From positions 1,116,001 through 1,180,000 of the forward strand of contig CAWBFN010000002.1 in NCBI GenBank assembly GCA_963788125.1: a stretch of DNA of 64,000 nucleotides. The letters are read 5' to 3'. Below the pieces are notes generated by a model. It had not been told where the DNA came from, made no database searches, and saw only the letters and a program-made list of their open reading frames with translations. The position numbers were made by a program, and so were the translations under genes. The stretch is from Bog-473 sp963788125 (GTDB lineage: Bacteria > Actinomycetota > Acidimicrobiia > Acidimicrobiales > RAAP-2). This document shows, piece after piece, positions 40,782 to 50,730 of the stretch (positions are counted from its first letter, which is position 1; each line of letters opens with the position of its first letter).

Positions 40782-41672
40782 ATGAAGGTACGGATCGGCA
40801 TCGGTGCGGGTGGCGACGTGGGCCCCGAGTCCGTGTCCGGGTTGGCGCGCGCCATCTCGGAGTGCGGCTTCGACTCGCTGTGGCTCCCCGAGGTCCTCTC
40901 GCGCCCGGGGCCGGACCCCCTGGTCGGTCTGGCCTGGGCGTCGGGCGCCTGCCCGGGCCTCAAGATCGGCACCACGATGCTGCTCCCGGGGCGGAATCTG
41001 GTGTGGTTGGCCAAGGCGACGGCCACCCTCGACCTGCTCTCGGGTGGACGCTTCCTGCTGACGTTCGTCCCGGGGCTGGCGGTAGGAGGGGAGCGGGCCG
41101 CCGTCGGCGTGCCCCCGTCCGAGCGCGGCGCCCTGATGGACGAGGCGCTCCCCGTTCTGCGCCGGCTGTGGGCCGGGGAGACGGTCAGCCACGAAGGCCC
41201 GGCAGGTTCGTTCTCCGACGTTGTCGTCTCGCCCCGCCCCGTTCAGGACCCCTTCGATGTCTGGCTCGGCGGCAACGCGCCGGCGGCGCTCGAGCGCTGC
41301 GGCCGGCTCGCCGACGGGTGGCTGCCCGCCCTGTGCACACCCCGAGACGCGGCGGAGGGGAAGCAGGTGATCGACGAGGTGGCGGCCGAGCACGGACGCA
41401 CCATCAGCCCTGAGCACTTCGGGGTGAGCATCACCTATGCGCCGCCCGGCACCGACCTCGGCGGCGAGCCGTTCGTCGCCCTGGCCCGGCGGGCCCGCGG
41501 CCGTCCGCTCGACCAGATCGTCCCGATCGGGCTCGACGGGCTCGGCCGCCTGATCGAGGCCTTCGTCGACGTCGGTTTCTCCAAATTCGTCCTTCGGCCG
41601 TTGTCCCCACCGGTGGACTGGCGCTCCGAGCTCGAGGCCCTGGCCGCCGGCGTGGGAGGAATGCAGACCTGA
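40782..41672 (+). CDS. LLM-class flavin- or F420-dependent oxidoreductase
   Basis: A 296-residue luciferase-like enzyme. KVRIGIGAGGDVGPESV starts the barrel, GFDSLWLPEVLSRPGPDPL, KIGTTMLLPGRNLVWLAKAT and LLSGGRFLLTFVPGLAVGGE are typical of TIGR-type F420-dependent actinobacterial members, and FDVWLGGNAPAALERCGRLA is the late cofactor motif. The substrate is unknown. The ATG at 40782 is preceded by AAAGG. The frame remains open through the repeats upstream, without a start codon. Confidence 0.87.
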   Translation: MKVRIGIGAGGDVGPESVSGLARAISECGFDSLWLPEVLSRPGPDPLVGLAWASGACPGLKIGTTMLLPGRNLVWLAKATATLDLLSGGRFLLTFVPGLAVGGERAAVGVPPSERGALMDEALPVLRRLWAGETVSHEGPAGSFSDVVVSPRPVQDPFDVWLGGNAPAALERCGRLADGWLPALCTPRDAAEGKQVIDEVAAEHGRTISPEHFGVSITYAPPGTDLGGEPFVALARRARGRPLDQIVPIGLDGLGRLIEAFVDVGFSKFVLRPLSPPVDWRSELEALAAGVGGMQT

Positions 41673-41714
41673 GGCCGGCACGCCGTAGCGGTCTGCCGGG
41701 GGGAACGCAGCCCC

Positions 41715-41720
41715 TACGCT
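41715..41720 (+). promoter_or_regulatory. Leaderless-type -10 hexamer of the deacetylase gene
   Basis: TACGCT, 7 nt before the ATG at 41728. Confidence 0.4.
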
Positions 41721-41727
41721 CCTTCCA

Positions 41728-42555
41728 ATGGCAGACCGACCGCTCACGCTGATGGCCGTGCACGCGCACCCCGACGACGAAGCCATCTCCACGGGAGGGA
41801 TCCTGGCCCGCTACGCCGATGAAGGGGTGCGCACCGTGCTGGTCACCTGCACCAATGGCGAACTGGGCGATGCGCCAGGGGAGATAAAGCCCGATGACCC
41901 GACGCACGACCCGGGCCTCGTCGTCCCCCTCCGGCGACGGGAGCTCGAGGCCAGCTGCCGGGCACTCGGGGTCTCCCACCTGGAGCTCTTGGGCTACCAC
42001 GACTCCGGCATGGAGGGGTGGCCCCAGAACGATGCCCCCGGCTCGTTCTGGCGGGTGCCCGTGGAGGAGGCCGGGCACCGGCTGGCCTCGCTCATGCGCC
42101 ACTACCGGCCTCAGGTCGTGGTGACCTACGACGAGCGCGGCTTCTATGGGCACCCCGACCACATTCAGGCCAACCGGATCACGCACGCCGCCATCGCCGA
42201 GTGTGGGATACCCGACAAGCTCTACTACACGGCGCTGCCCCGTTCGGCGCTGCACGGATTCCGCGAAACGATGGCGGCGGCCGGGATCGAGATGCCGACC
42301 GAGGCCGAGGAGTCGCCCGACTTCGGCACACCGGATGGGCTCATCACCACCTACGTGGACTGCTCCGCGGTGACCGGTCGGAAGTACGCCTCGCTATCGG
42401 CCCACGCCAGCCAGAGCGAGAACATCTTCTTCCTGCGTATGGGGGAGGAGCTCTTCGGCTCGGTCATGCAGAACGAGGCCTTCATCCGGGTGCAGGACAC
42501 GACGAACGCGCCCACGCCCGAAGACGACCTCTTCGCCGGCCTGCGGGAGGGCTGA
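41728..42555 (+). CDS. mca: PIG-L family deacetylase, Mca/MshB-like
   Basis: A 275-residue zinc amidase. The zinc site AVHAHPDDEAISTGG is at residues 9-23, with the third ligand in GFYGHPDHIQANRI. The architecture matches mycothiol S-conjugate amidase (Mca) and the related MshB, which cleave the GlcN-cysteine amide of mycothiol conjugates or deacetylate GlcNAc-inositol. It supports mycothiol use by this organism, together with the MDMPI-like domain encoded at 54.0-54.6 kb. Distinguishing Mca from MshB would need an alignment. It is a single gene between the LLM enzyme and the sigma factor. Confidence 0.85.
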   Translation: MADRPLTLMAVHAHPDDEAISTGGILARYADEGVRTVLVTCTNGELGDAPGEIKPDDPTHDPGLVVPLRRRELEASCRALGVSHLELLGYHDSGMEGWPQNDAPGSFWRVPVEEAGHRLASLMRHYRPQVVVTYDERGFYGHPDHIQANRITHAAIAECGIPDKLYYTALPRSALHGFRETMAAAGIEMPTEAEESPDFGTPDGLITTYVDCSAVTGRKYASLSAHASQSENIFFLRMGEELFGSVMQNEAFIRVQDTTNAPTPEDDLFAGLREG

Positions 42556-42638
42556 ACCGGGCCGTCACCGCGGGCACCGACCAGGTGACGGGCACGGGGA
42601 ATCTCCGGATCGCCCTGGCCCGTAGTACATGACATGAC

Positions 42639-43229
42639 ATGGCAGAGTGGGTCGTGATCGACAGCGGGTCCACGGATGAGGCTCTGCTGGCGGGCATGGC
42701 GGTGGGTGATCAGGCCGCGGCCGTGGTGTTCGTGCGTCGCTACCAGCGCCGGGTCTTCGGTCTGGCCTACTCCATGACGAGCGACGCGTCGGTGGCCGAA
42801 GAGGTGGCGCAGGAGGCGCTCATCCGGGTGTGGCGCCACGCGCCGGTCTTCGATCACCGTCGGGGATCGGTCACGTCGTGGGTCCTGACCATCACCCGGA
42901 ATCTGACCATCGACGCGCTGCGCATGCGGCGGGCTGTGCCGACCGATCCGGACGACTTCACCGCCTCGGCCATGTTGAGCCCGGAGAGCAATCCCGAAGA
43001 TGTGGTCCGCCGGGGCGACATGCGCGACCTCATGCGGGCCGCCCTGGCGGACCTGCCACCCGAACAGCGGCGGGCGGTCGTCCTGGCGGCGGTGTACGGG
43101 CGTACGGCGTCCGAGATCGGCGAGGAGGAGGGCATCCCTCTCGGGACGGCCAAGACGCGCATCCGCACCGGCCTCATCCGGCTCCGCCGAGCGGTCGAGC
43201 AGTCGAGGGCAGCCGAGGAGGGACGATGA
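42639..43229 (+). CDS. ECF-type RNA polymerase sigma factor
   Basis: A 196-residue group 4 sigma factor. Region 2 is RRYQRRVFGLAYSMTSDASV through VAEEVAQEALIRVWRHAP and WVLTITRNLTIDALRMRR. Region 4 is LPPEQRRAVVLAAVYGRTAS with IGEEEGIPLGTAKTRIRTGL, the -35 recognition helix. It directs polymerase to its own promoter set under an extracytoplasmic signal. The following gene, overlapping by 4 bp (ATGA), encodes the matching anti-sigma factor. SigK/SigL-like relatives are the nearest in style. Confidence 0.92.
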   Translation: MAEWVVIDSGSTDEALLAGMAVGDQAAAVVFVRRYQRRVFGLAYSMTSDASVAEEVAQEALIRVWRHAPVFDHRRGSVTSWVLTITRNLTIDALRMRRAVPTDPDDFTASAMLSPESNPEDVVRRGDMRDLMRAALADLPPEQRRAVVLAAVYGRTASEIGEEEGIPLGTAKTRIRTGLIRLRRAVEQSRAAEEGR

Positions 43230-43951
43230 CGGAGGACCCCCGCGCCCGTCGCTGCGACGACTACCAGGAGGATCTGGCGGAACTGGCCCTGGGCGTCCTG
43301 ACCGGTCGCCAGCGAGCGGCCACGTTGGCACACGTCGATTCGTGCGACCACTGTGCGGAGGAGCTCGAGCAGCTGTCGCGCACCGCCGACGCGGTGGTGT
43401 ACGTCGCCCCGGAGGAGGAACCGCCGGTGGGGTTCGAGGTCAGGCTCTTCAACCGCATGGGGTTGGCCGAGAACGCGTCTGCCCCCCCCGCCCCCCTCCG
43501 CGGCGGTCCCGCCCGCTGGAGCTCCTCCCGTGGGCGCTGGGCCTTGGCCGCCGCCGCGGCCGTGGTCGCCCTCGTGGCCGGGTTGAGCATCGGGTGGGTA
43601 ACCGGGTCCTCGGGGAACCATCCGACCCAGGGGGTCACCGGCGTGCACTCCTCGCGTGAAGTGGTGGCGACGGCCAACCTGGTCGAGCAGGGAAGGTCGG
43701 TGGGCCGCGTGGTTACCTACGGCGGGCACACTCCGTGGATGGTCGTGACCCTGGCCGACTCGTCGATCGACGGGAGGGTCTCCTGTGCGGTTGTCACCGC
43801 CGACGGCGTGGTGCACAAGGTGGGTACCTTCACCGCATCGGAAGGGTACGGCGCCTGGGACGCGCCCCTCCCGGTAGCGCCCCGCGAGGTGCGCACGGCC
43901 GAGGTGGTCTCGTCCAACGGGACGGTGATCGCCACCGCCACGTTGGGGTGA
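43226..43951 (+). CDS. Membrane anti-sigma factor with zinc motif
   Basis: A 241-residue protein. The N-terminal 60 residues hold a ZAS-type HVDSCDHCAEELE motif (His-x3-Cys-x2-Cys) that binds the sigma factor. One transmembrane helix follows (about 110-130, WALAAAAAVVALVAGLSIGW), then an extracytoplasmic sensor domain of about 110 residues with a beta-rich RskA-like character. The overlap with the sigma gene supports partnership. Release of sigma by proteolysis or zinc/thiol change is the usual mechanism. Confidence 0.87.
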   Translation: MTEDPRARRCDDYQEDLAELALGVLTGRQRAATLAHVDSCDHCAEELEQLSRTADAVVYVAPEEEPPVGFEVRLFNRMGLAENASAPPAPLRGGPARWSSSRGRWALAAAAAVVALVAGLSIGWVTGSSGNHPTQGVTGVHSSREVVATANLVEQGRSVGRVVTYGGHTPWMVVTLADSSIDGRVSCAVVTADGVVHKVGTFTASEGYGAWDAPLPVAPREVRTAEVVSSNGTVIATATLG

Positions 43952-43954
43952 GCT

Positions 43955-45406
<1,452 letters not shown>

Positions 45407-45490
45407 GGCATCTCCTTTTTTGGCTCGGATATCTCGTGCGCGGGCGCGTGGCCCCGGATCGGGCCATACGGCGGAAGCGCATCGCACGTG

Positions 45491-45508
45491 CTCCGACCTC
45501 TGTCGGAG
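45491..45508 (-). promoter_or_regulatory. Hairpin in the ahcY leader region
   Basis: A perfect 7-bp hairpin (CTCCGAC/GTCGGAG, 4-nt loop), 85-102 nt upstream of the ahcY start. I tried to match the SAH-riboswitch pattern to 45407-45540 and did not find it convincingly. The role is open. Confidence 0.35.
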
Positions 45509-45614
45509 GCCGTTTACCCATCCCACAGGATACGCCCTGGAGGGCGGGTTTGGGGGTGCACCCGTCCGAGAGTGCCGTCGAACGGCGCGCCGCCTCTCTC
45601 ACGCGAGGGCTTGT

Positions 45615-45620
45615 TAGCGT
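45615..45620 (+). promoter_or_regulatory. Leaderless-type -10 hexamer of the propeller gene
   Basis: TAGCGT, 8 nt before the ATG at 45629. Confidence 0.4.
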
Positions 45621-45628
45621 GGCCGCAC

Positions 45629-47260
45629 ATGCAGGGCGGCAGATCTTGCGCACGGACGAAGAGCCTCGGGCGTGCTGCCGTCGCCCTCGCCGCCACGCTC
45701 TGCTTCACCGCCGGGACGCCCACCGGCGCCGGGGCGGCAGCATCGACCTCCACCGGCTCGGCCGGGTGGACCGTGTACCACGGAGACCCGGCTGGATCGG
45801 GCGTGGCGACACCGGTGACCTCCGTGGACACATCGACGCCGGCGTGGACGTCACCCTCCCTCGACGGGCAGCTCTACGGCGAGCCGCTGGTCTTCTCGGG
45901 GGACGTCTACGTCGCCACAGAGAACGACACGGTCTACGCGCTGTCGGCGACGAACGGCGCCGTGATCTGGTCACACCACCTGGCCAGCCCGGTTTCCGCT
46001 TCGTCGCTTCCCTGCGGGGACATCACGCCCACCGTGGGGATCACCGGAACTCCGGTGATCGACCCGTCGAGGGACGAGCTCTTCGTGGTGGCCGACGAGC
46101 TGGTGGACGGGTCCCCGGCGCACGTGCTCGTCGGGCTCAACGTGGCCTCGGGGGCGATTGAGATGACCCAAGATGTAGATCCGCCAGGTACGGATCCCGC
46201 CGACCAGCTGCAGCGCACCGGATTGACGCTCGACGCCGGTCAGGTGGTGTTCGGCATGGGCGGGAACTTCGGAGACTGTGCCTCGTACCGTGGGCGGGTC
46301 GTCGGGGTCAACGAGGCCGGGGGGACACCGACGTTTTTCACGGTGGACGCGGCCGCAGGTGACAGCCAGGGCGCGATCTGGATGGGCGGGGCTGCCCCCG
46401 CCGTCGATAGCGACGGGAACATCTGGGTCAGCGCCGGCAACGGCTCGGTGTACTCGGCTAGCGAGCCCTACGACGACAGCGATTCGGCGTTGGAGCTCTC
46501 CTCGTCGCTCCGGCTCCTGCAGTACTTCGCCCCGACCACGTGGCCCCAGAACAACGCCAACGACCTCGATATGTCGATAGCGCCCGCCCTCCTCTCCGAC
46601 GGGCAGGTGGTCCTGGCCGGCAAGTCGCGGATCATCTATCTCCTGAACGGGGCGCACTTGGGCGGGATCGGCGGTCAGGAGACGAGCCTCGTGTCGGGGT
46701 GCACTGACGACATTGACGGGGGCAGCGCCGTGGTGGGCACCACGGTCTACCTTCCCTGCCTGACCGGGACCTTCGCCGTGCAGGTCACCGCCTCGCCCCC
46801 TGCGCTGAGCGTCCTCTGGAGGGCGGACGTAGGGGGCGGTCCCCCGATCGTCGCCGCCGGATTGGTCTGGACCATCGGGCAGGACGGCGTGCTCTACGGG
46901 CTCGATCCCACGACCGGGTCCGTCCAGCAGCACGCGTCCATCGGTGCTCTCGCCAACCACTTCTCCACCCCGAGCGTGGCGGACGGCCTCCTGCTGGCGC
47001 CTTCGGCGGAGCACGTGGTTGCGTTCACGGCAACGGCCGAGAGCAGTGCACCGACGACCACGGGTTCGACCACGAGCACCACGGCGAGGTCCCCCGTGAC
47101 GTCGACCTCGGCGCCGGTTCACGCAGCCAGTCCCACCCCAGCCGGCAAGGGGAGCGGGATCTCCGGCGGCGAGGTGGCCGGGATCGTCGTTGGCGCCCTG
47201 GCCGTCGCCGGTGGCACGGGCTGGCTCATATGGCGGCGTCGCCGGTCCTCCACCACCTAG
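45629..47260 (+). CDS. Exported PQQ-like beta-propeller protein with C-terminal membrane anchor
   Basis: A 543-residue surface protein with an N-terminal signal peptide (about 1-38). The body has PQQ/quinoprotein-like blade repeats (FSGDVYVATENDTVYALSAT, VDSDGNIWVSAGNGSVYS, GLVWTIGQDGVLYGLDPTTG), a Ser/Thr/Pro-rich stalk (about 455-510), and a final transmembrane helix with a basic RRRR tail. No catalytic residues of a quinoprotein dehydrogenase are evident, so it more likely binds ligand or protein at the cell surface. It is divergent from ahcY. Confidence 0.8.
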   Translation: MQGGRSCARTKSLGRAAVALAATLCFTAGTPTGAGAAASTSTGSAGWTVYHGDPAGSGVATPVTSVDTSTPAWTSPSLDGQLYGEPLVFSGDVYVATENDTVYALSATNGAVIWSHHLASPVSASSLPCGDITPTVGITGTPVIDPSRDELFVVADELVDGSPAHVLVGLNVASGAIEMTQDVDPPGTDPADQLQRTGLTLDAGQVVFGMGGNFGDCASYRGRVVGVNEAGGTPTFFTVDAAAGDSQGAIWMGGAAPAVDSDGNIWVSAGNGSVYSASEPYDDSDSALELSSSLRLLQYFAPTTWPQNNANDLDMSIAPALLSDGQVVLAGKSRIIYLLNGAHLGGIGGQETSLVSGCTDDIDGGSAVVGTTVYLPCLTGTFAVQVTASPPALSVLWRADVGGGPPIVAAGLVWTIGQDGVLYGLDPTTGSVQQHASIGALANHFSTPSVADGLLLAPSAEHVVAFTATAESSAPTTTGSTTSTTARSPVTSTSAPVHAASPTPAGKGSGISGGEVAGIVVGALAVAGGTGWLIWRRRRSSTT

Positions 47261-47388
47261 ACAGCCGTCACGATCGAGCAGGGATGCGACCGGCGTAGCC
47301 CAGCGGGATTCGACCGTTGCAGAGGATCGCCGACGGGTGTACACCTGAATCCAACCATTCGCCGACGCGAAACAGGGGAGGGGCACCG

Positions 47389-48129
47389 ATGAGCGAGGAT
47401 CGGGTAGCGATCGTGACCGGCGGCACCCGAGGAATCGGCTTGGCCATCACCGAATCGCTTGCGGCGCAGGGGATGCATGTCGCCGCCGGCTACTCGAGCA
47501 ATGAAGAGGCGGCAGCTCTGGCCAAGGAGAAGGCCGACGCGGCCGGCTGGTCTGTCTCGACGCACCGGGGCAATGTGGCGATACCCGAGGACTGCTCACG
47601 TGTCGTCGGCGACGTCCTCGATTCCTATGGTCACGTTGACTACCTCGTGAACAACGCCGGGGTGACCGTCGATCGTTCGGTCCGCAAGATGACCATCGAG
47701 GAGTGGCACGCCGTGCTCCGAGTGAATCTGTCCGGCGGCTTCTACATGGTCAAGGCCGTGCTCGACCACATGATGGACCGTGGATCAGGTCGGATCGTCA
47801 ACATCACCTCCTTGATCGGCGAGACGGGCAACATCGGCCAGGCGAACTACTCCGCGGCCAAGGCCGGCTTGGTCGGCCTGACCAAAACCCTCGCCCTCGA
47901 GTTGGCCCGCAAGGGGATCACCGTAAACTGCGTCTCTCCGGGTTTCACCGAGACCGAAATGACCGCAAAGATCCCCGAGGGGATCCTCGCCGGTGTGATC
48001 GAGCGCATCCCATTGCGGCGCCTGGCCACGACGGCGGAGGTCGCCCACGCGGTGGCTTTCCTGCTCGATGATCGCTCGGGCTACATAACCGGCGTCGTGC
48101 TGCCGGTGAACGGCGGGATGGACATGTGA
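47389..48129 (+). CDS. FabG/PhaB-type SDR (3-oxoacyl-ACP or acetoacetyl-CoA reductase)
   Basis: A 246-residue classical SDR. VAIVTGGTRGIGLAITESLA is the cofactor motif, NNAGVTVDRSVRKMTIEEW follows, the catalytic serine lies in NITSLIGE, and YSAAKAGLVGLTKTLALELA gives the YxxxK pair. VLPVNGGMDM is the standard C-terminus. The sequence fits NADPH-dependent acetoacetyl-CoA reductases (PhaB) about as well as FabG. No polyhydroxyalkanoate synthase is nearby. The ATG at 47389 follows GGGGAGGGG. Confidence 0.88.
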   Translation: MSEDRVAIVTGGTRGIGLAITESLAAQGMHVAAGYSSNEEAAALAKEKADAAGWSVSTHRGNVAIPEDCSRVVGDVLDSYGHVDYLVNNAGVTVDRSVRKMTIEEWHAVLRVNLSGGFYMVKAVLDHMMDRGSGRIVNITSLIGETGNIGQANYSAAKAGLVGLTKTLALELARKGITVNCVSPGFTETEMTAKIPEGILAGVIERIPLRRLATTAEVAHAVAFLLDDRSGYITGVVLPVNGGMDM

Positions 48130-48236
48130 GGGCGATGCCCCAGGTCACAGTCGTGGTGACGGAGAACCGTCGATACGTGGTGATTGAGCGTGAGATGCTG
48201 TCGGCTGAGGGCCACGGCTAACACGCCCATCTGTTA

Positions 48237-48279
48237 GCCCCCGTAGCTCAGGGGATAGAGCATCGGTTTCCTAAAGCGA
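48237..48279 (+). pseudogene. 5' part of a tRNA-Arg(CCT), disrupted
   Basis: The acceptor 5' strand GCCCCCG, a complete D arm (GCTC/GAGC around AGGGGATA) and an anticodon arm with loop TTCCTAA (anticodon CCT) are present, with one mismatch in the anticodon stem. After position 43 the normal variable and T arms are missing. A degenerate T-arm (GCGAG-10 nt-CTCGT) appears about 60 nt later at 48340-48359, and no CGGGGGC 3' acceptor strand follows. It looks like a tRNA gene broken by insertion or integration. Confidence 0.6.
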
Positions 48280-49410
48280 AAGAGCCCTCCACAGTGTGTC
48301 CCGCCGTCCACCGTTGAGGCACGTTTTCCCAGGTCAACCGCGAGTCCTTCGAATCTCGTCCCACAACGTCCTAACTCGAAAAGTTGGGATGTTTGTGGGG
48401 ATGACTTTGAGTGCCATCAATCGTGTCCGAGGTCGAGCGAGGCTTTGTTTGAGATCGCCACGGTGGGAGCACCCTGCGCCGTTCCCACTGGATGAGGGAC
48501 TTGAAGGCCCTGCCGACGCTCACCCCGCACTCGGTAGCCGAGACCTGAGGCCGTCTTCGGCCTGGCGGTCGTCGTCACCATGATCGTCGGGTCGCCATCG
48601 GGTGCAGTCCTCGTTCCGCTGGAGATCCCGTCGCTCTGCTCATCGTGCAAGCGGATTGGTGACCACGATTGAGAGCGCCTCGGCGGTCAGTGCCACTGAA
48701 CGTACATCTCCAGAAGTGCCATCGTTGGCCACGGCGTCGAGCTGGGCGACGAGCGTCATGGTCCGGCAATGCCGGCGCGCTCCTTAGTCGATATCACGAT
48801 CAACGATGTGCGGTCGCACCTCCAGAAGGTGTCGTCGTCAGCGTGATCATCCCGCTCGTGCTCTCGGGCCTTTTTCCGAGTCGGGCCGTTTCGATATTAG
48901 CGCTCTCGACCGACCGGTGTGCCCTGCCGGCACTCCAAATCCAACGACCTGGCAGTCGCCAGGTATTGGCCAACTGACGTTGGCGGCCACCACCGCTCTG
49001 CAACCGACACGACAATCCGAGCCTCGAGGACACCATCGACCGCCAATGCCGTGCGGATCCCTCTAATTGCGATGCATGGCTGATTGCGCCGCGATAAGCA
49101 TCTCTAATCGACGAAGTCAGATTGGCCGCGTTAGTGGCGCTGCCCGCTCGGCCCTACTGGCCGGATCGCGCTGCGAATCTCTCCCTCCCCGCCGACGAGG
49201 GCTAACAAAGCTGGCGGGTTTTACGGATCCGAGCTCCTGTGCTCACCACCCACGGGATTGTGACGTTCTTGCGGCCGATTACAGCGCCTGAACGCGCTGG
49301 TCACGCGCTCCGGTCGAAGTAGGCCGGCGATCCGCGTGACGCCGTGAGCATATGTGGGTTTAACCGTCAACCCGGCCGGAAATGCCTACAGGGGGACGAA
49401 GTTACGCCCT
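48280..49410. other. Gene-free, degenerate stretch after the tRNA fragment
   Basis: More than 1.1 kb without any ORF that resembles a protein family or follows the codon pattern of the neighbours. It appears richer in A/T than flanking DNA. It holds the stray T-arm-like sequence (48340-48359) just after the tRNA fragment and nothing recognisable as an integrase or transposase. I regard it as remnant DNA at the edge of an accessory region. Confidence 0.5.
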
Positions 49411-49422
49411 ACTGGAGGAAGG

Positions 49423-49902
49423 TTGAGGCCGGTGGTTGCCAAATTGTCGAAGGCGGCACTATGGAGTGCGATCTCTCTGGGTATCTGGCTTCTCACGCTT
49501 TCTTCCCTCTCATGGGGTGAGCTGATCGTGGGGACGGTCTGTTCCCTGTTGGTGGGCGTTGTGGCGGTAATCACCCAGCGAACGGTGGGCGCTCGCTGGG
49601 CGATTACCGCCAACTCGATGCGCCCATTGCTCACGGTGCCCTTCGCCATTGTCACCGACACCGCCCAGGTCTTGACGCTCCCCTTCCGGCGTCACGGCCG
49701 ACTGGGTCGATTCGAGACCGTGGACGTCGACGCTGCCGGGCCGTCGCCGGAGGCTACCACCCGTCGTGCCGTCGCCACGTTGGCGACGACGGTGACGCCT
49801 GCCTCCATCGTGGTCGACGTCGGCGGCGAGAGCGGGGGCATGACCATTCACGCCCTCCCCACGACCGGAACCCACGTGGAGAAAGGCTTTTTAAAGAAAT
49901 GA
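49423..49902 (+). CDS. mrpE: Cation/proton antiporter subunit MrpE/MnhE (MbhA-like)
   Basis: About 159 residues with two N-terminal hydrophobic helices (WSAISLGIWLLTLSSLSWGE, LIVGTVCSLLVGVVAVIT) and a cytoplasmic alpha/beta domain ending TTVTPASIVVDVGG, typical of MrpE (TxTPGT-like segment). It is a small structural subunit of the multisubunit Na+/H+ antiporter. A GGAGGAAGG site lies at 49414-49422. TTG at 49423 and GTG at 49432 are both possible starts. It is first in a seven-gene operon with overlapping ends. Confidence 0.85.
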   Translation: MRPVVAKLSKAALWSAISLGIWLLTLSSLSWGELIVGTVCSLLVGVVAVITQRTVGARWAITANSMRPLLTVPFAIVTDTAQVLTLPFRRHGRLGRFETVDVDAAGPSPEATTRRAVATLATTVTPASIVVDVGGESGGMTIHALPTTGTHVEKGFLKK

Positions 49903-50156
49903 GCGGCTACGCCATTCTCGCCCTGAGCTTGCTCATCGGTGGTTTCATCCCGGTCCTTGTCATGGGCGCCATCGGGCACTCCTTCAACCGGTTGGTGGCT
50001 CTCGAGATGGGATCTTCCATCAGCGTCCTCTTCATGCTTATTTTCGTTGAGGTGAGCAATCAGGGCTCTGAGTTGATCCTGCCGCTCGTGGTTGTTCCCC
50101 TCTCTCTGGCAGGCACGCTTGTCTTCACCCGGCTCCTTCCTGGATACGAGACCTGA
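49899..50156 (+). CDS. mrpF: Antiporter subunit MrpF/MnhF (MbhB-like)
   Basis: An 85-residue protein with three transmembrane helices. The NRLVALEMGSSISVLFML stretch corresponds to the conserved DRxxAxDxxxxxxV region of MrpF. It overlaps the mrpE stop by 4 bp and the mrpG start by 1 bp. It is a minor membrane subunit of the antiporter complex. The usual acidic residue after the arginine is partly changed (ALEMG), which is acceptable within the family. Confidence 0.83.
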   Translation: MSGYAILALSLLIGGFIPVLVMGAIGHSFNRLVALEMGSSISVLFMLIFVEVSNQGSELILPLVVVPLSLAGTLVFTRLLPGYET

Positions 50157-50461
50157 TGGCCCACGACGTCGCTCTCGCCTTCGTCGGATTCGGCGTTGCC
50201 GTAGCAATCGCCTCGGTCGTCGGCGCTTTTGTTGCCGGTACCGACAGCTACAACAGGCTGCATTTCGTGACGCCGATCACCTCGGTGGCCGGGCCGCTCG
50301 TGGCCATTGGCCTTTGCATCCAGAGCGGCTGGGGCATCACGGCTGGCACAATCATTCTCACTGTCGGCCTACTCTTCGTGGGCGGTCCCGTGACTACCGC
50401 GGCAACCGGTCGCCTCATGGCACAGGCTGACGGTACGGTGGATTCGAAGGCGCCGGAATGA
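50156..50461 (+). CDS. mrpG: Antiporter subunit MrpG/MnhG (MbhC-like)
   Basis: A 101-residue protein with three helices. DSYNRLHFVTPITSVAGPLV matches the DxYxRLHAxTxxxTxG signature of MrpG, and a PVTTAATGRLMAQA tail corresponds to the conserved P-x-x-x-H/A-x-L-x-x-A segment. It overlaps the next gene by 4 bp. It completes the E-F-G module that in archaeal Mbh complexes corresponds to MbhA-C. Confidence 0.86.
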   Translation: MAHDVALAFVGFGVAVAIASVVGAFVAGTDSYNRLHFVTPITSVAGPLVAIGLCIQSGWGITAGTIILTVGLLFVGGPVTTAATGRLMAQADGTVDSKAPE

Positions 50462-50694
50462 CGGCCATCATCGGTGTCGCTCTTACCATGGTCCTGTTGG
50501 GCGGCACGGCCGTCGTTTTGACCGAGAAGCCCGCCCGGCAGGCGATCATGCTCTCTATCTACGGGGTCCTCCTCGGGATCTTGTTTCTCACCTTGAGTGC
50601 GCCGGACGTGGCGCTTAGCCAAATCGGAGTGGGAACCGCTGTCGTGCCCCTCGTTGTGATGCTCGCCATACGGCGCATCGAGACACGCTCGTAA
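50458..50694 (+). CDS. DUF4040/MbhD-like antiporter subunit (MrpA C-terminal equivalent)
   Basis: A 78-residue, three-helix protein. TEKPARQAIMLSIYGVLLGI and SAPDVALSQIGVGTAVVPLV match DUF4040, the segment found near the C-terminus of MrpA and as stand-alone MbhD in archaeal hydrogenase complexes. The SAPDVAxTEA-like motif sits on the ion path shared with NuoJ. Its presence as a separate gene shows the operon has the Mbh arrangement rather than a full-length mrpA. A 36-bp gap precedes the next gene. Confidence 0.85.
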   Translation: MTAIIGVALTMVLLGGTAVVLTEKPARQAIMLSIYGVLLGILFLTLSAPDVALSQIGVGTAVVPLVVMLAIRRIETRS

Positions 50695-50730
50695 CTATCC
50701 GATGGACCGCGGCACCGCAGTGCACAGCTC

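Noticed and set aside
42623..42638. Leaderless promoter hexamer for the ECF sigma gene
   Set aside because: TAGTAC lacks the final T and the spacing is 10 nt with overlapping ATGAC repeats, so it was left out of the promoter list.
45407..45540. SAH riboswitch in front of ahcY
   Set aside because: I could not find the conserved core by eye, so only the hairpin is reported.
48237..48365. A tRNA-Arg(CCT) interrupted by a group I intron
   Set aside because: The anticodon loop is a known intron site in some bacteria, but no conserved group I core is visible, and no 3' acceptor strand complementary to GCCCCCG follows.
48296..48583. Short plus-strand ORF after the tRNA fragment as an integrase remnant
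   Set aside because: It has no tyrosine-recombinase motifs in any frame I read, so no integrase is claimed.
49067..49291. 74-residue ORF in the gene-free stretch
   Set aside because: No family resemblance, no start signal, and composition unlike neighbouring genes.
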